Shown: one piece after another, positions 13,495 to 37,470 of the stretch
Numbering within the stretch: the stretch's first letter is position 1
How the letters are laid out: every line of letters begins with the position of its first letter
Source of the DNA: Phoebastria nigripes
Taxonomy: Eukaryota > Chordata > Aves > Procellariiformes > Diomedeidae
Direction of reading: 5' to 3'
Assembly: GCA_035582835.1 (NCBI GenBank)
Contig: JAYKAV010002926.1
Location: 476,230-540,229, forward strand
DNA: 64,000 nucleotides
Translations under genes and position numbers: made by a program
Notes under the pieces: generated by a model
Told to the model about the DNA's origin: nothing
Seen by the model: the letters and a program-made list of their open reading frames with translations, nothing else
The model's database searches: none

Positions 13495-13720
13495 TGTTTT
13501 TTTAATTAGAGAATAATGTGCTAATCTAAATTAAATTATTCAATTAGAAAGTCAAAGTAGACAAGGCGATTGTGATTAAACACTGAATTGGAGCAATCAA
13601 TTGTACTGTATTAGCTAAAAGATTGGAAAGAGGAGTGTTAGCAAAATGGAAGTTAATTAGACAGCTGGGAATTTTCCTGTTGTGTTGCCAGAGAAAAATT
13701 GTTTAGAGGTGTAAATGTGT
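13495..13720. promoter_or_regulatory. Candidate enhancer: clustered TAAT/ATTA motifs
   Basis: The block contains TTAATTAG at 13502-13509 and again at 13653-13660, CAATTAGA at 13541-13548, TGATTAAA near 13573 and CAATCAATTG near 13594, all within about 200 bp. TAATTA cores are the consensus of many homeodomain factors, and such clusters occur in conserved intronic enhancers. AT-rich intron sequence can produce them by chance, so this is suggestive only. Confidence 0.25.
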
Positions 13721-14006
13721 AAAGACCATGATCCAAACACAGCATTAGTGATGCCTAATGATGGTGATGAAGAGAAGTACAGCACCACAGAGTGTGCAAT
13801 TTATTATGTTAAGGTGTGTACAGAACTGGATTCTTACAATCTAGATGACTTTAGCTGTTAAACCAGAACTGGGAAGAAGGGAAGGGGGGAGTGAAGGTTT
13901 CTCTTCATGGGCTCTAGACATGTTTCCTTTCCGAATTCTTGCTTCAGGAGAAATATGTTCAGGCACACAACTCGGCAGCACTAGAAAGATAGCCAAAAGG
14001 GGGGAG

Positions 14007-14031
14007 AAAAAAAAAAAAAAAAAAAAAAAAA
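14007..14031 (+). repeat. A25 homopolymer
   Basis: Uninterrupted run of 25 A following a G-rich stretch. No retroposed sequence was recognised upstream, so it is listed as a simple repeat and not as a poly(A) tail. Confidence 0.85.
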
Positions 14032-16307
14032 TCAGGTGACATGAGCAAGGGGAGGATCCAGCCCGAGGCTGGGCAGAAGTACCATGCAGTTCCCAAGTGA
14101 CGGGCAAATACCAACTGGTGCTAATTTTTGTGGGAGACAGGTGTTTAACTCCTCTATTACTTCTCCCTTTCCCCCTTCCTATCTTCTGGTCAGTAAACCA
14201 GAAGTAAATCTATGTGTAGCAACAAGCGTGTAGGATTTGTCTTTGTCAAGGATGAGTCAGAGACCACCCTTAAAAACAGGCTCACCTACCATCCGCACTC
14301 CCATGCAAGTCCGTTCTACAAGGAGCTGGGGAAGAGACATCCTCACCTGATCTCCAGAGCTCCCTGGAAGTGGAGAAGCTGAGCACAACACAATGCCTTA
14401 GCACCAACACACACATCCTTGCTAATACAACCGATCACAGGCCAGTGTGTGATCTTAACTATGCTGCCCACAGACAGCCCAAGAAACAGCTGTTCCCAGA
14501 AAGGCTTCATACTTGCTGTGTCAATGGATTATAGGGCTCCTCTTGCACCTAAGCTTCCTCCTTCTTCTGTAACGTAGAGTGAATGCCATAAAGGCCACAT
14601 GGTGCCTGTCAGGGTGGATGCCTGGGTCACAGGGCAAAAGCTGCCTAAGCCTGAGCTAAACTTGCAGTGTCAATTGGCCCATGGGGATGTGAGAAGGAGA
14701 CAAAGGCAGAAGATTTAGCATAGCACAGAGGGACTTAGAGAATTGTGTATGACCTGCTTGAAAGCTCTTCCTGTTTTTAAAGGTGAGAAGGATTGGACCA
14801 AGGCTAGCACATCAGTCCGTTAAATACTGCAGGCTTGACTGTTCTCCCTGACACTGGGATAACTCTCCTGTAGTCAGCAGATGCATACCAATATAAAATG
14901 GGTGCAAGTGAAATCATAATTGAATGATGGAGCGAAATGTTCACCATGCACTTTCACAGCAGTTTTGTGTTTTCAATTACACTATGTTTAATTAGAATCA
15001 TTAAGATTTTTCATTGTTTAACCTGTGTATTGACACATATCAAGTGCATTGACTGGTATCTTGTTACATATAAACATTTTATGCTTATGTGCTCCAAAGG
15101 CAACTTGCCAGTCACATTTAGCATCTCAGTTTTCATTTATATCCAGTTGGAAGACCTGGCATTTGGCCGTACCACTGAAAATGGGTTGGCACCATTTGCT
15201 TGGATGCAGAGCTAAGCATTTAAAATACTGGAGTAGGGGCAATTTCTTCCTGAAGTGGTTGCCAAGTACTACAATTTGTGCAGTGAGAAAGGAGCAGCTA
15301 CTAGCCCAGTAGAATGGCAATTGGAATTCCTAATGCGCCTTGTCCTGATACAGGATGTTCTCACACTGATTTTGTAGCAGTGCTCCTCTGTTGGCTTCAC
15401 TGTGGCCATATTTTGGAGGAACACATATGAGAGAGAGGTGGGCTCCCCTCGGCTTGCACAAGTCCCCGAAGAGTTACCCAGCAAGTAATGACTTACTGAA
15501 GACAGATTGCCAGACCTCATTGTATGGCTTTTAATATCCTCATACCAAAGTGTTTTGCCACCTTTTAATGTATCTGCCTTCCTGACATGATTCCCTTCAC
15601 TAGATACTGCATTTAGGACAGTGGCATTCTTTAAGTGCCTCAGTTTAGTAGTGATAAATTTCCTTCTTACTACTCTTTTTATGAGCTATTCGGATTATGT
15701 TCTTTTTTCAATGTATACAATTCAACTTCTTTTTCTGGTTATGCAAGCTAGGCACAACCCCCTTTTGCGATGATATAGCCCTCTTCTGTTCTGTGACCTA
15801 CATAGGTATACCTTCCTCACATTATTTCCAATATTAAATTTCGCTTCAACAATGCTGAGTGAACATGTTGCAGTGTTGTGGATTTTTTTTCTTTTTTCAA
15901 ATTAACATTGCTGTAAAAACCTTGAAGTAAATGCAGTTATGCTAGAACAAGAGACTATATGGTATTATGGAGATTTTATTTTCATTGAACCAGAGAACTC
16001 CATCACTGCAATAGCTTTATTAACTTGCATTTACTTCTGGATTCTGGTGCCTTCACTGCAGCATCAAAGAGGTGTGATGGCTGTGGATAATAGTGTCCCT
16101 CCATTTGGAAGCACAGAATCACCTGCCTTTTTTAAGTTGGCTGAAGTATAAAGCTATAATTTTCATGCAGGCTTTCTGTCCTTCAATCAGGCAGCATCAT
16201 GGACCATTCTGAAGGTTACAGAAGTAAAGATGAGAAACCTTTTTACTGACTGATGTGCTACTGATGGTCAGTTTTGATCATTCTTTCCCTTTTCTCTGAT
16301 GTTGTAG

Positions 16308-16413
16308 GCCTCTGAAGTCTCTCGAAACAGAGGAGTTACTCTGTTGGCCAGACCAGGCAATAGTCTCGTAACAGCTATTCGAAACCAGCACCATCACGAG
16401 ACATTACCTCTCG
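16308..16413 (+). CDS. HECW2: HECW2 exon (window exon 5): WW2-HECT linker
   Basis: Phase 0 start after GTTGTAG, ending one base into a codon before GTAAGC. The peptide starts ASEVSRNRGVTLLARPGNS, continues LVTAIRNQHHHETLPL, and lies in the linker between WW2 and the HECT domain. Basic residues and a His run (HHH) are visible. No catalytic role is known. The order SRNRG-x-LLARPG follows HECW2; HECW1 has a clearly different linker at this point. Confidence 0.94.
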
Positions 16414-16616
16414 GTAAGCCAAGTTTCTCTTTTCTTTTCAAAGCAGTGCTCGCGAAGATGCTTTTTAGAACTTCTCATCAACCACATGCACTGCTTCATG
16501 TTGCCCTGTGCCCCACTAGCAGTGTAGTCAGTGTGGCCCTGCACAGTCACGGTGACGTGACCAGGCCCCCTCAATGGTAAATAAAGCCTCTGTATTTTTT
16601 TTTTTTTCTTTTCCAG

Positions 16617-16713
16617 CTTACAATGACAAGATTGTCGCATTTCTACGCCAACCCAACATTTTTGAGATGCTGCAGGAGCGTCAGCCCAGCTTGGCCAGAA
16701 ACCATGCACTCAG
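16617..16713 (+). CDS. HECW2: HECW2 exon (window exon 6): conserved pre-HECT segment
   Basis: The acceptor follows a long T-rich tract (about 16592-16612). Phases are 1 in and 2 out, with donor AG|GTACCA, which is weak after position +3. The peptide [20 protein letters not shown] followed by [13 protein letters not shown] is among the best conserved HECW linker segments. It is predicted to be helical ([19 protein letters not shown]) and flanks the start of the EKI-Y-IRTEG segment in the next exon. It shares most residues with HECW1, so it supports the family more than the paralogue. The preceding intron is only 203 bp, the smallest in the window. Confidence 0.95.
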
Positions 16714-18737
16714 GTACCACTTTTTTCCACACTGCCGAAACCAAGTTCCAGGAAGGGCTTCTTGTAGTGGGGGAAAACGAATTCTAGTAACTGTAGTACA
16801 AAAGATTGACTTTGGCCCCATATGGAACTGTCACCATTAAAGAGTAGGTGTGGACCACCAGAATCTATGTAGTTACTGTAGTTATTTTCCACAGGCACCC
16901 AAGAAGTAAGAAGAACCAGAATAACTATGGGCAAATAGTGACATATCTAATTTCCATTCTAAATATTACTGAATAGCAGAAACTCTGTCTTCACCTACAA
17001 TTACCACTTTGCTTTTCAGAAGGTAGGGTTAAAATTGTGTTTGGATGGAAGTCAGCAGCAAAACCCCAGAAACTTCAGCAGAACCAGGATTTTACCTCAT
17101 GGCTGGATTTACACCCATGCCATGGACATAGTCACCCTAGATTTTATAAAGAAATAGGAACATTATGAAGTAGATTGTACTCCTGTCTTTAATCTTTCTC
17201 ACTTATGACTTAATGGTAGTCCTTTCCAAAGTAATTAAATTGTATCTTTCTTTTTCTTATGCCCATTCCTTTCCTAATAGGTTTAAAAAAAAAAAAAGAA
17301 AAAACAGAACCAAAAGCCAGTACAATTTAAAATCATTCTAATTCCAAAGGTTAAATTAATTGTTTTGGCCAAGAACCTAAGCTGGCGTTAGTCAGTCTCA
17401 GCAATGCCAGTGTGCACCAGCTAAGAGTTTGACCAAGAATTTAGTTTGTACTGTGCAGTAAAAAGTGCGGCTGTGGGACTGGCAAAGGAGGGAAGGAAGA
17501 GCAGGGGAAGCACCTTCAAGTTCCTGCAGTGCAGTTTCTGCTGATAGCGTTACTGACTTGTTGTTTACCTGTGAGGGCCAGATAAAGAGTTCTTTGGGTG
17601 TAAAGATTAGACTTCCTTCCTGGAGGAATTAATACATTCAAATAAAATGAGGGAGACAGAATGAAAAAATGCTCCCAGTATTCAAGATGTACATTTCTGT
17701 AACTGAGAAATTTTTATCTTCACCATCAAATTATTCCAGACTATTTTTTTTCTCAGCTGTAATTTGAATTCTCATTTCTCAGAGAACAGATGATGCTTTT
17801 ATCTCCTTTTGAGCAGAGAACAAAATTGACTAGTGATAGGGACTAGACAGCTTAGCCAGTGCGTAATGAGATTTGTAACAGGATATTGAGCCCTTCGCCT
17901 CCAGGTCATTGCTTTGATTATACCTTAGGTCAGGAGTGATCCCAAGCTACTGTCTAATGCTCATACAGCAGGTATTAAGCAAACTCCTAGGAGACAAATG
18001 TCCGTCTTTTACAGGGCTTGATTCTGCAATACATTGCAGCCCCACCCAGCAAGGTACTAAAGCACATCCTTGACTTGAGGTAGAATCCTTTGACTTGATA
18101 CTAGAATAAATATTCTTGGACACTGCAATGCTTTAGAAACACACTGACAGATTGGGGTGTAGATCTGTATCTTCCATGGTCCTAATCTGCTCACAGGATC
18201 CTATCCTATGTTTCCCACTCCTTATTAGCATTCATTTAAACAACAAAATGTATGATTTTACACATGTACTGTATAACCTCTGTGTGATCAATTAATATCA
18301 AGTATATGTTAGAGTGTTATTTACCACATGGAACTGACAGAGGTAAAGGAAGTGGTATTATGTGAAATTCTGTTAACGAAAGGTGATATATTAGTTCTAG
18401 CTTTAAACAAAAAATCTGTCTGTCAGTGACCTTAGCTATAGCGCTGCACATGAGCTTGGAGGACTAAGAATCATTCTGTTTTCTAAAATATGGTATAAAA
18501 TCTCTTGCTTTTGGATCAGGAAACTGAGTGATATAAATAGATTCTTTTTTGCAAGTTAGTGAGATTAGAAAATTAATCAGTCANTTAAGATGTTTGCCAT
18601 TTTTGTAAGGAGAGAAACAGGAACTGGCAAAATACTAAGGAGTAATAACTCTATGTGTACTTCATGCCTTGATAATGGCATGTTTTCTTCTTTTTTTTTT
18701 CCTTCTTCTCTTCTCAGTAATATCATTTATGTTTCAG
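16714..18737. other. HECW2 intron
   Basis: 2.0 kb intron with a short A-rich patch at about 17286-17306 and a T-rich tract before the acceptor (about 18690-18715). No gene or repeat family recognised. Confidence 0.75.
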
Positions 18738-18821
18738 GGAGAAGATCCATTACATTCGGACAGAGGGTACACATGGGCTTGAAAAGTTGTCCTGTGACGC
18801 AGATTTAGTAATTCTGCTGAG
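18738..18821 (+). CDS. HECW2: HECW2 exon (window exon 7): conserved pre-HECT segment
   Basis: 84-bp exon, the smallest in the window; acceptor TTTCAG, donor AG|GTAATC. Its first base completes an Arg codon. It encodes [18 protein letters not shown] followed by CDADLVILL. The segment continues the conserved linker before the HECT domain; its length is a multiple of 3, so skipping would delete 28 residues and keep the frame. The [18 protein letters not shown] form is HECW2-like. The function of this linker is not established. Confidence 0.95.
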
Positions 18822-19892
18822 GTAATCCGTTTGATCAGAAGCATAATGTCGTTACTTAAGGTACCAGAGAAGCTGGCTGGCTCTTTCTCAGCATAATTGA
18901 AAAGATTTTGTTAAATCTTCTAGGTCATTTGTAATTAGAATAGGATTCATTGTTACTGGTAGTCACCCAAAATAATTCAGCCAGAGTATGTCTGTCAACT
19001 CTTACTTCCTGGAAGGCAGCCTCCATCAGCACAGTAAACTCCATCCCCAGCCAGCTCAATCAATACAGCTGTTACCATTAAGTAGCAGATAAAAAAGAAT
19101 CAGGTCAAAATGTTTCCTTTTAATGGAAAAATCCTTGTTTCTTTTTTTTTTTTTTTTTTTTTTTAAAAAGAGGAAAAACTTGTCTTTCTCAGTACAAGTA
19201 AATAATGTAACTGCTCATTAAATTGCTAGTTTTACTGCAGCAGTGCTCCCCACACACGCAGGGCCATGTCACACTAATGAAACCTCGATGTACAGTGCAG
19301 TGAGCATTTTTTGGGTAATGTAGATAAGGCTTTAATTTTTACTGGGACCAGGGAGCCTAGTCTTTAGATCCTAGCTACTTTTGTTTAGCACAGATAAGGA
19401 CTTACTTTATTGCCTTGGTGTCTTACATGGAAAACGTTGCATTACCCAGGTGGTTTTGGTATGCTATATAGCACTGCCTAATGCAAGAAGTTTACAACTT
19501 ATTCCTATCAACCTAATTCAAATGGTCAAAGAGCTGAGCTATATGAAAATGTGTGGCCCAAGAAAAACAACCTGGGAGACAGATGTGTGTATCTTTGCTT
19601 CTCACTTCTAATGTGTTGAAGTTATCCCTGTTTACTACATAGCCTCAGATCTTTAGTCTCTATCAGTAGATTGAGGCACTGTGTTAGCATGAAACGTCTA
19701 ATAAAATTAATTTTGTTCTTCTTTGTTACTGTGACCATGCCTGATTTGGGAAACTTGTGGATTTTGTGAATCCGTGAGTTCAGAGATGTACCCGAACTTA
19801 GGACCACAGCAGACTTGCACCATACTGCATATTTACATTCCTTCATGTGATGAATGTGAACCAAACCTCTCCCTATCGCTTTTTCCATGCAG
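18822..19892. other. HECW2 intron
   Basis: 1.07 kb intron carrying a T23 run at 19142-19164 followed by A5. No other feature recognised. Confidence 0.8.
19142..19164 (+). repeat. T23 homopolymer
   Basis: Uninterrupted run of 23 T followed by AAAAAG. No transposon was recognised next to it. Confidence 0.85.
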
Positions 19893-20002
19893 TCTTTTTG
19901 AAGAGGATATTATGTCCTACATACCACTGCAGGCTGCCTTCCATCCTGGTTACAGTTTCTCTCCTCGCTGCTCACCCTGTTCATCACCCCAAAATTCTCC
20001 AG
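19893..20002 (+). CDS. HECW2: HECW2 exon (window exon 8): acidic and Ser/Pro-rich linker
   Basis: The acceptor CATGCAG joins AG from the previous exon to T, giving Ser. The exon ends one base into a codon at CCA G|GTAAGG. It encodes [20 protein letters not shown] followed by [17 protein letters not shown]. The second half has four SP dipeptides and a pair of Cys residues, typical of a disordered, proline-directed phosphorylation-prone linker (inference). The [14 protein letters not shown] wording matches HECW2, as opposed to a related but distinct HECW1 sequence. Ordinary codon use, no breaks. Confidence 0.96.
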
Positions 20003-22200
20003 GTAAGGGGATGGGGAAAATAATACAAAATCTTGCGTTTGCGNTATTTCCCCTAATAAATACAAAGGGGCAGATTCAGAGCCAGCATCAGTTGTCAGCT
20101 TGCTAATTCCAGTACCCACTCCGAATCTGACCCCAGCTGCTTTTTTGCTGTCTCAGTTGCCATTGCTGTTATGTATCTGTTGAAATGTTAACATTAGATG
20201 AACCACAGAGATCAGAAATTGCCCGTATGGAAGAAGGTATTTTCCTGCTTTTTGTATAGTTGGAAAGGAGTAGAATAAGAGAATGGTGCACTCCAAACAT
20301 AACTCACTGACATGGAACCACATTCATGTTTTGTGACAGGAGCAAAGAGCAGCTTCCAAATCAAAGGTGTGTTGCAGTACTTCCAGTACTCCTGTAAAGT
20401 TCAGTCTCCTCCTCTCGGTGTTCCAAAGACTTCTCTTCTTCCCAAGACTCATCTATTTTAAGACCTGAGGGGATCATCTTGGTCATCTAGTCTGACCTCC
20501 CGTGTTGAGCCCATTAACTTAGGTTTGACGGGAAACATATTTTCCAGAAAGACATGCTGTCTGAGAAGGTTATTTCCAGCTGTGGTATGTCTCTGTAGTT
20601 ATTGTTTATGCTATAGAAATTTGAGGAGCTAATGTCTCCCTTTTGCCAAGATATACAACCTCCACCGCAGTCTCACTGCATGTCTGTGTCCAGTGGCCAC
20701 TTTGAGAGAATTGACAGAAATGTGATCTGAAGAAATCCATTTTTGGCTGAGCTTTTTAAACATTCATTTAAATTATTTGGTTTCAAACAAAATTAATGGA
20801 CAAGACACATTCAAATCTCGGAGGTGGCTGTGGAAAATTGGAAGGTTTTTTGCTGTGAAGAAGTTAAATGCTGAACCCTTGTCTGTAGGAAGACAGTGTT
20901 TTGTCAGAATGTCCTATTTTCATTAATGAGTTTTAACACCATTGTTAATACATTTCACCTCCACTACATCAGGACAGGTCATAAACAAGTCTTCTGCAAG
21001 ACAAAAATCTAAGTATTTGGCAAGAACATGACTTAGGAGAATGTTAAAAGAGCTGCACTGCTTGTTACCTGTTCTTGTGAAAACACAAGAAGGGCAAATA
21101 CTCATTTCCAGCAACATACTGTCTGCTTGCTTATTTCTGCCACTGGTTACATAGCCCATGAGAACACCCATTCTCTTATGTCCTGGGGGAAGAAAAGTCT
21201 AACAGAAGAAAAGAAGTGTCGCAAGGGATTCTCTTTGCACTGCATGTAAATATGCCTTTCTGTTTTACCACCAGCAACAATTAGTAATGTCCTTCCCTCC
21301 TGGCAACCACAACACTTTGTGCTCCCACTAAATATGATCTTTTTTTTTTTTTTTTGGCCTTCCTGTGGAGGATTTTTTTGCCAGATTTCTCATAAAAGGG
21401 CTTGTTTTTATTGTCTTCTGTAATGAGATAGGGAAATGGGATTTCATGGATCCATTCTTTGACCCTTTATGGCATAGCACTTGTTTATACAAAAGGACTA
21501 ATCAGCTGCTTTGAGAATGCAGACTTCAAAACAAAGCAGGTCCCAAATTGCTAAAAATCTGCTGTATGTGTGAATCATAATAGGAAAATGTAGCATTTCT
21601 CGCTGACAGAAATCCTTCTTGATGCCACAAAGGGGTTTTGTGTTGATAGCTGGAAGTGTTTAATATACAGTCAGATTAACGCAGGGAAACCCGATTCCCA
21701 GCTTGGCTAGGGTGCTAGGCTCCAGTGAGAAGCGTTGCTTTGAGCTCCAGAGGTTTAATCCTGCCAAGTAAGGAGATCTCCTATACAAAGCAGAGGAGAG
21801 AGATCTCTTAGAAGTGCAAAAGGGAAAGAAAACCTAAATACCAATGACCACGAGTGGGAGTTATGCATGTCAGTCTTTCTCATGCCTTTCTGATCCTTGA
21901 ATTTCTGTTCAGATCAATCACAGTTAAAGGCTGAGGCAACACAAAGGCACACACAAGGCGAGCTTAACAATTCTTTTAGTGAAGAAGATATAGCCCCTGG
22001 AAGTCATTGCAATCACTGAATTATAGGAACTTACAGCTCCATTAATGCCAGGTAGAACAAAAATAATACTGAGTGCACTGTATACCTGTAAAAAGTTCCT
22101 AACACATTTGTTAGCTGGTTCTGTCTGGAAACATCAGCTGCATGATTTGGAAAAATTTAAAGCCTCTTACACTTTAGGATGCTGTTCATTTTCCCACCAG
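20003..22200. other. HECW2 intron
   Basis: 2.2 kb intron containing a possible ancient CR1 scrap near 20460-20520 and a T16 run at 21340-21355. No gene recognised. Confidence 0.7.
20460..20520 (-). mobile_element. Possible old CR1 3'-end scrap
   Basis: The stretch contains GATCATCTTGGTCATCTAG followed by TCTGACCTCC, which resembles the conserved 3' tail of old amniote CR1 copies read in reverse. It is short and diverged, and I could not align it. Could also be chance. Confidence 0.4.
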
Positions 22201-22321
22201 GACTGCAGCGAGCAAGTGCAAGAGCACCTTCTCCATACAGGAGGGACTTCGAAGCCAAGCTGCGCAATTTCTATCGAAAACTTGAAGCCAAAGGGTATGG
22301 GCAAGGTCCAGGTAAAATTAA
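22201..22321 (+). CDS. HECW2: HECW2 exon (window exon 9): entry to HECT domain
   Basis: Starts right after TTCCCACCAG; the first two bases complete a Gly codon. It encodes [20 protein letters not shown], then [20 protein letters not shown] and the first two bases of a Lys codon. [13 protein letters not shown] is an amphipathic helix just before the HECT N-lobe. The donor used must be GTGAGT at 22322, because only this keeps GPGKIKL and the reading frame. A second GT (GGTAAAA, about 22312) sits ten bases upstream and would shift the frame if used. Confidence 0.95.
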
Positions 22322-23735
22322 GTGAGTATTATGACAAGTCACTCAAATAGTCTAACATGGTGTAGCTTTGTCTTTTATCATTATCCATGAATGAAGACAC
22401 TGATGGGGAGTGGGAAACACATCAGAGATTGCATTTTGTACATGAACCATCAGGGTGAGATAAGATCTTACTATATCCTGCAAAAGAGTGACCTTCAAGA
22501 GGCTTTTGTGTGGAAGTTTTATTTTTATAGATTCGTATCTCTTACACTCCCATTCCCTACCTATTTAACAGGGATGTTGGTATTCCTACCTATAATTTGC
22601 TAGTAGGAAAATCATCCATTCACGCAAACATCTACCAGAGATTATTAACAGCTACGTCATTGTAATGATGGAGTGACTCCAAATCCTTTGGATCTACGTA
22701 TCAGTATAACTCAGGACCAGCGTATGACCCTACAGAAGTTAGCCTGTACATGTAGGTTTAACTTCCAGTAGTTCTTTGTGTTGGTAGCCCTCCTGGATTT
22801 GAACTAGAGAGATTTCTGCCTCTCTTCATGTGTTTTGGGGATCTCTGTCACTTGGTTGTGGAGTTTGCTTTCCAGACATCTTGTTAGTTGGCTTTTGAGT
22901 CTGTACCTACTTGTGCTCAATCTAGTTATCCAACTTGGCCAAAGGACTATATGTTTCTAAGGTATTTCCTGGGCATCTGGTAGAATTTATGCATCAGGTT
23001 GGCTTCCTACCAAATCACATCTGTTGTGGGGGAAAAAAAAAAAGTATGAAGCCAAGCAATTTATTCCAGGCAAACGTCATCATCAAAATATTCTTACAGA
23101 GCTGGGGAGTCCTAGCCATTGGTTATCCCTTTTGGTGTCCTGCTAAGTGGGTCCAAGGCAGACACGAAATACATTTTAGAAGGTCTGTCTTAAAATGTTC
23201 ATGAACATATGAACAAGAAGGTTTCTTGCACACATGGTGTTTAAATGTACTATTCATTAAGTTGTTTCAGAGGTTGGCAGGGCAGTGAGAGGTGTGTTGT
23301 ATAAACAGAGGCTGATACTCCCTTTGCTTACCCTGCTACAGAAGCAGTAATTCCATGGACATTCACTGGATTAAATCCAGGAAGAGTTTGGGGCCAATCC
23401 CAGAAAGCTGTGACCTCATGTACACAGGAAACTCACAGCCCCCTCTACCATACAAATTTGTACATAGGGGGTGTTGCAGAGAGTCTTAAGTAGAGCACCA
23501 CTTTGAACCTAATCACAGCATTATGAAGAAATTCACCTTTGAGGCATATAGAAAAGCCTAATGAAACAACTCACTCAAAACCCATAATGGTCAAGTAGCA
23601 TGTGCACCAGTGGGTGCAACTTTATTAACTTCTCTGAGAATGAATGTGTCTCTTTACCAGCTCTTGTTTACCTTCAGCCTCACAGGCTCACACAAGACTC
23701 AATCATTAGATCTCTATTTCTGCCTCCCTTTGCAG
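22322..23735. other. HECW2 intron
   Basis: 1.4 kb intron with a short G/A run at about 23030-23043. Nothing else recognised. Confidence 0.8.
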
Positions 23736-23849
23736 GTTAATTATACGACGTGATCACTTGCTGGAAGGCACCTTCAATCAGGTAATGGCATATTCACGCA
23801 AGGAGCTCCAGCGGAACAAACTCTACGTCACGTTTGTTGGCGAGGAAGG
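23736..23849 (+). CDS. HECW2: HECW2 exon (window exon 10): start of HECT N-lobe
   Basis: Acceptor TTTGCAG; the first base completes Lys. It encodes [20 protein letters not shown] followed by [18 protein letters not shown], the opening of the HECT N-lobe. R-R-D/x-LLE-x-FNQ and L-Y-V-x-F-GEEG are family hallmarks; in NEDD4-type ligases the F-GEEG-LDYGG segment leads to the E2-binding lobe. The exon ends two bases into a Gly codon with donor GTAGGG, the weakest-looking donor of the set. Confidence 0.96.
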
Positions 23850-35974
<12,125 letters not shown>

Positions 35975-36850
35975 CGAGTCTCCCCTGGTGCTTTCTGCCG
36001 GAGGCTCCAGGCAGGGCCATTCTCCCCGGCTGCGGTGTAGAACACATTTTTTACATCTTGTCCTGCCCAGACTGGCCCAAGGGCTACTGCCTGAACTATC
36101 TTCCATTTAATTTGTTCAAAGGCTTGTCATTGCTCAGGGCCCCATTTGAAATCGTTCTTCTTCTGGGTCACTTGATAAAGAGGGCTTACAATCAGACTGT
36201 AATTTGGAAATATGGATTCTCCAAAAACCCACAACGCCTAAGAAGGCTTGTGTTTCCTTTTTGCTAGCTGGTGGAGACATGGCTGTTATTTTATCAATCA
36301 CATCCATTGGGATGTGACGACGCCCATCTTGCCATTTTATTCCTAAAAACTGGATCTCNTGTGCAGGTCCCTTGACCTTACTTTGTTTTATGGCAAAACC
36401 AGCCTTCAGAAGGATTTGGACTATTTTCTTCCCTTTCTCAAAAACCTCTTCTGCTGTGTTGCCCCATACGATGATGTCATCAATGTATTGCAGGTGTTCC
36501 GGAGCCTCACCCTGTTCCAGTGCGGTGTGGATCAGTCCATGGCANATGGTGGGGCTGTGTTTCCACCCCTGGGGCAGTCGATTCCAGCTGTACTGGACGC
36601 CCCTCCAAGTGAAAGCAAACTGTGACCTGCACTCTGCTGCCAAAGGGATTGAGAAAAACGCATTAGCGATATCAATGGTGGCATACCACTTGGCTGCCTT
36701 TGACTCCAGTTCATATTGAAGTTCTAGCATGTCCGGCACAGCAGCACCCAGTGGTGGCATGACTTCATTCAGGCCACAATAGCCTACTGTTAGTCTCCAC
36801 TCTCCATTAGACTTTCGCACTGGCCATATGGGACTGTTAAAGGGTGAGCG
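35975..36850 (-). pseudogene. ERV reverse transcriptase (pol, broken)
   Basis: A minus-strand frame (36820-36134, 228 codons) has the RT hallmarks: TIDIANAFFSIPL with the motif A Asp at residue 50, LPQG at residues 82-85, and YIDD at residues 112-115. A later AFLGVVGFWR matches the RT thumb region of gamma-like or ERV-L-like retroelements. After the FWRIHI residues the frame shifts; readable coding (for example AFEQIKWKIVQAVALGP) continues in another frame with stops to about 35980, where similarity ends. Two codons contain N. The upstream end reaches the protease-RT junction through a stop. RT copied the viral RNA into DNA; this copy cannot make an active enzyme. Confidence 0.9.
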
Positions 36851-36889
36851 AGTCTTCCTTGGTCGCTCCTTGGCTCTCCAGTCGATGAA

Positions 36890-37470
36890 TCAGCTTATGG
36901 ATGGGAATCTTGGTTGGTGCAATATTGCCACCAGGGCACCGTTGTGGTAGCGATCGGCACCCGTTTTTCTTCAACCTTCAGCAACCACACAGCAGAGAGG
37001 TCCTCCAAGAGACTGGGCAAGGTAGATAGCTGTTTAATTTCCTTCGTCTCCAAGGCAGCTACACCAAAAGCCCACCGGTACCCTTTTGGGTCCTTGAAAT
37101 ACCCTCTCCTGAGGTAGTCTATCCCAAGGATGCGCAGAGCCTCTGGGCCAGTCACAATGGGGTGCTTTTGCCACTCGCTCCCAGTTAAGCTCACTTCGGC
37201 CTCCAACACAGTCAGCTCTTGGGACCCCCCTGTTACTCCAGAAATACAAATGGGTTCTGCCCCTTCATAGCTTCATGGCATCAGGGTACACTGTGCACCG
37301 GTGTCTACGAGACTCTTATACTCCTGTGGGTCTGATGTGCCAGGCCATCGAATCCACACAGTCCAGTAAACCCNGTTGTCCCTTTCCTCCACCTGGCTGG
37401 AGGCAGGGCCACTGTAGTCCTGGTCATAGTATTTGTTACTCACTTCTTGTAAATACAAATCAGGGGTCCC
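36890..37470 (-). pseudogene. ERV aspartic protease (pro, broken)
   Basis: The minus-strand reading contains SLVDTGAQCTLMP with the catalytic DTG motif (Asp codon at 37303-37305), the signature of retroviral aspartic proteases. A stop at 37273-37275 directly follows LMP. Downstream, in another frame (37209-36895), LGIDYLRRGYFKDPKGYRWAF fits the C-terminal part of the protease leading into RT. The enzyme would have processed Gag and Pol. The position between gag and RT fits a normal gag-pro-pol order on this side of the LTR. Confidence 0.75.

Larger units (their letters stand above)
9857..16307. other. HECW2 intron
   Basis: 6.45 kb intron. It holds an A25 run at 14007-14031 and an AT-rich homeodomain-motif cluster at about 13495-13720. 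At 11204-11602 long frames are open on both strands, but the translations resemble no protein I know. No transposon family was recognised. Confidence 0.7.

Noticed and set aside
14007..14031. A25 as tail of a retroposed gene
   Set aside because: No exon-like or mRNA-like sequence recognised before it and no target duplication identified.
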